The notes under the pieces are model-generated. The model was given only the letters and a program-made list of their open reading frames with translations. It did no database searches and had not been told where the DNA came from. A program made the position numbers and the translations under genes. This document shows positions 5,591 to 5,623 of a DNA stretch of 5,623 nucleotides, one piece after another. This stretch comes from Gammaproteobacteria bacterium (GTDB lineage: Bacteria > Pseudomonadota > Gammaproteobacteria > Halothiobacillales > Halothiobacillaceae): the NCBI GenBank assembly GCA_029335925.2, contig JARJMX020000099.1, positions 1 to 5,623 on the forward strand, in the 5' to 3' direction. Every line of letters starts with the position of its first letter. The stretch's first letter is position 1.

Positions 5591-5623
5591 CCTAGCATGA
5601 TGCTCATATGGGAAGTTCATCCC

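Noticed and set aside
1..5623. CRISPR array, tRNA or rRNA gene, insertion sequence, attachment site
   Set aside because: I saw no regularly spaced direct repeats, cloverleaf-like segment, transposase motif or terminal inverted repeats.

Overview
The window reads as a stretch of bacterial chromosome, or of a prophage or accessory region in it. All three convincing protein genes lie on the minus strand. The best taxonomic hint is the 883-residue protein at the right. Its C-terminal ~120 residues closely resemble, from memory, the end of the Caulobacter S-layer protein RsaA, which is exported by a type I (ABC) secretion system. With moderate GC and good Shine-Dalgarno sites, this points to an alphaproteobacterium, perhaps from a Rhodospirillales-like group. 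Species cannot be named from this sequence.

Layout in minus-strand reading order (right to left). Positions 5461-5623 hold a plausible sigma70-type promoter and a ~95-nt leader with two small hairpins. Positions 5460-2809 encode a cysteine-free, RTX-containing, RsaA-like secreted protein with an N-terminal DUF4214-like region. A strong intrinsic terminator follows at 2757-2787, so this gene looks like a self-contained single-gene transcription unit. Positions 2444-2756 are a non-coding control region with apparently divergent promoters: a minus-strand one for the nuclease gene and a plus-strand extended -10 promoter. Just downstream of the latter is a plus-strand terminator, which together suggest a ~75-nt small RNA.

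Positions 2443-1082 encode a YqaJ / lambda-exonuclease-type PD-(D/E)XK nuclease with a long C-terminal extension. A 202-base gap holds two inverted-repeat structures. Positions 879-82 encode an uncharacterised acidic-tailed protein that, by position and composition, may be the ssDNA-binding or strand-annealing partner of the nuclease. A clear intrinsic terminator closes the block at 17-54.

The nuclease and its downstream neighbour look like a phage-type recombination module: 5'-end resection plus ssDNA binding or annealing. The S-layer-like gene is functionally unrelated and has its own promoter and terminator. That fits a cargo ('moron') gene beside phage genes, or a junction between chromosome and prophage. 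No integrase, structural phage gene, attachment site, tRNA, insertion sequence or CRISPR array is visible.
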